From Lates calcarifer (taxonomy: Eukaryota > Chordata > Actinopteri > Centropomidae), in assembly GCF_001640805.2 (NCBI RefSeq), contig NC_066835.1, positions 23,021,172 through 23,085,171 on the forward strand: a stretch of DNA of 64,000 nt. Reading direction: 5' to 3'. The position numbers and the translations under genes were made by a program. Shown here piece after piece: positions 62,879 through 64,000 of the stretch (positions are counted from its first letter, which is position 1; every line of letters begins with the position of its first letter). The notes under the pieces were generated by a model that was given only the letters and a program-made list of their open reading frames with translations, did no database searches and had not been told where the DNA came from.

Positions 62879-63483
62879 ATTTTCAGGTTTTATTCTCCAA
62901 CATAAAATGGGTCAGTAAATCCCCCACTCCTGATGTTTGAAGCTTTTACGTGTCTTAAAAAAGGCGGTTGCTAACGAGTGTCTAAATGAGACTACAGAGG
63001 TTGTCGGGGACGTTAACATGAAAACCCATCTACTCACCAGTCCACCTTTACAGCCTCGTTGTGTTTCTACTCACGCTCTTTCAAACTCTCACTAACTTTC
63101 TAAGAAGAAAGGCTTTTGTAGAAGAGCTCAGAGGCAAGGACTGAGGACTAAAGACTAAAGACTGAGGACTGAGGACTGAGGACTAAAGACTAAAGACTGA
63201 AGACTGAAGACTGAGGACTGAGGACTAAAGACTAAAGACTGAGGACTGAGGACTGAGGACTAAAGACTAAAGACTGAGGACTAAAGACTAAAGACTAAAG
63301 ACTGAAGACTGAAGACTGAGGACTGAGGACTAAAGACTAAAGACTGAGGACTGAGGACTAAAGACTGAGGACTGATGAACTAAACCTGGAAGGATCAGAA
63401 ACTTTAGTTGGTCACAGTTTATTTCCTGTGGAGGAACCAGGCTGAAGCTAACTTCAGGTTGGACAGAAACACTTCATCACTGT
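62879..63483 (-). repeat. Dispersed repeat copy 2 with internal minisatellite
   Basis: Reverse-complement partner of 22028-22526. The 255 bp core 62879-63133 has about three substitutions relative to 22272-22526. Between core and second block lies a tandem of GACTAAA and GACTGAG heptamers (63,139-63,375). Its edges match simple-repeat growth inside the element. Confidence 0.85.
63139..63375. repeat. GACTAAA/GACTGAG heptamer array
   Basis: About 235 bp of 7 bp units, GACTAAA, GACTGAG and GACTGAA, arranged in recurring pairs. The plus strand is purine-rich with C and T once per unit. Confidence 0.9.
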
Positions 63484-64000
63484 GAGACTCTGTATAATAT
63501 GAACCATAGTTATTCAGTCCTGACAGTAAACACAGTATCCAGGTCAGAGAGAGAGAGTAGGTCAGAGTGGTAGAGAGACTATGAGCCTCAGTGTGTCTGC
63601 AGAGAGAGAGAGCAGCTCCACAATGACTCTTTTCATTCGTTTAAAGGAGAAACTTTCCGTCTGATTAACGGTCTCTCCTGTCCCCCACACAACCAGGACT
63701 TTCACAGCCCTGCTCACACGGAAAATTTAGACCAGCACCTTAAATTTGGACTGGTTTTAGTTTTCCATCAGAGATCAGATCAGATCTGGGTTTTCTTCAG
63801 TCCTGAAATGTCTCTGCTCCCTGACGAACCAGGAACAGATTTTAGAGTTGTGTTAACAGTGTGTGTGAGTGCAGCTGATAATAACTTCCTTGTGTGTGTG
63901 TATGTGTGTGAGGCTGAAGGTTAAATCCACACTAACAAACACTGAGGTCAGAGTCCAGCAGCCACACGGTGCTGAGGCCGACACCGTGGACCCGATCAGA
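63484..64000. other. Right edge, no feature recognised
   Basis: Short GA and TG runs only. No exon with splice support was found. Confidence 0.4.

Overview
The window is genomic DNA of a ray-finned fish, most likely a percomorph teleost; the species cannot be named from the sequence. The support is intron-rich genes with GT-AG borders, abundant (CA)n and other microsatellites, the GCTAAGCTAAC-type dispersed motifs common in percomorphs, and fish-like protein sequences. Four genes form a block that is also contiguous on human 1q21.3: mindy1 (-), prune1 (+), bnipl (+), cdc42se1 (-). I rebuilt their exons by hand from splice sites and reading phase; each joins into one open frame.

Layout. 1-560: no gene. 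About 560-12,240: an AT-rich satellite array with nested higher-order repeats. 12,240-15,340: AT-rich, no gene. 15,639-25,640: mindy1 on the minus strand, a K48-specific deubiquitinase of 580 predicted residues, with a 1.4 kb pentamer array in one intron and an eight-fold tandem duplication of a 3' splice site in another. 25,450-25,850: its CpG-rich promoter. 27,371-30,546: prune1 (484 residues). 31,560-31,900: a decayed LINE reverse-transcriptase fragment. 32,066-37,232: minus-strand V-set immunoglobulin exons, containing a nearly perfect 2,161 bp tandem duplication, inserted between prune1 and bnipl. 39,380-44,827: bnipl (446 residues, BCH domain). 45,500-54,465: no confident coding exon, but there are two facing polyadenylation signals near 49.8 kb, a diverged direct repeat, and a cluster of five ZNF143-like motifs. 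54,466-58,522: cdc42se1 (75 residues, CRIB motif). 58,575-64,000: no coding sequence recognised, simple repeats, and an inverted copy of a roughly 500 bp repeat that also sits in a mindy1 intron.

The genes are not one pathway. MINDY1 trims K48 ubiquitin chains, PRUNE1 is a DHH-family phosphoesterase, BNIPL is a BCH-domain scaffold linked to Rho/Cdc42 signalling, and CDC42SE1 is a small Cdc42 effector. PRUNE1 next to BNIPL mirrors the domain order of PRUNE2. The most unusual items are the 42 bp repeat that multiplies a mindy1 splice acceptor in frame, the fresh duplication in the Ig locus with its chimeric stop-carrying exon and odd topology, and the 2,844 bp higher-order period of the satellite.
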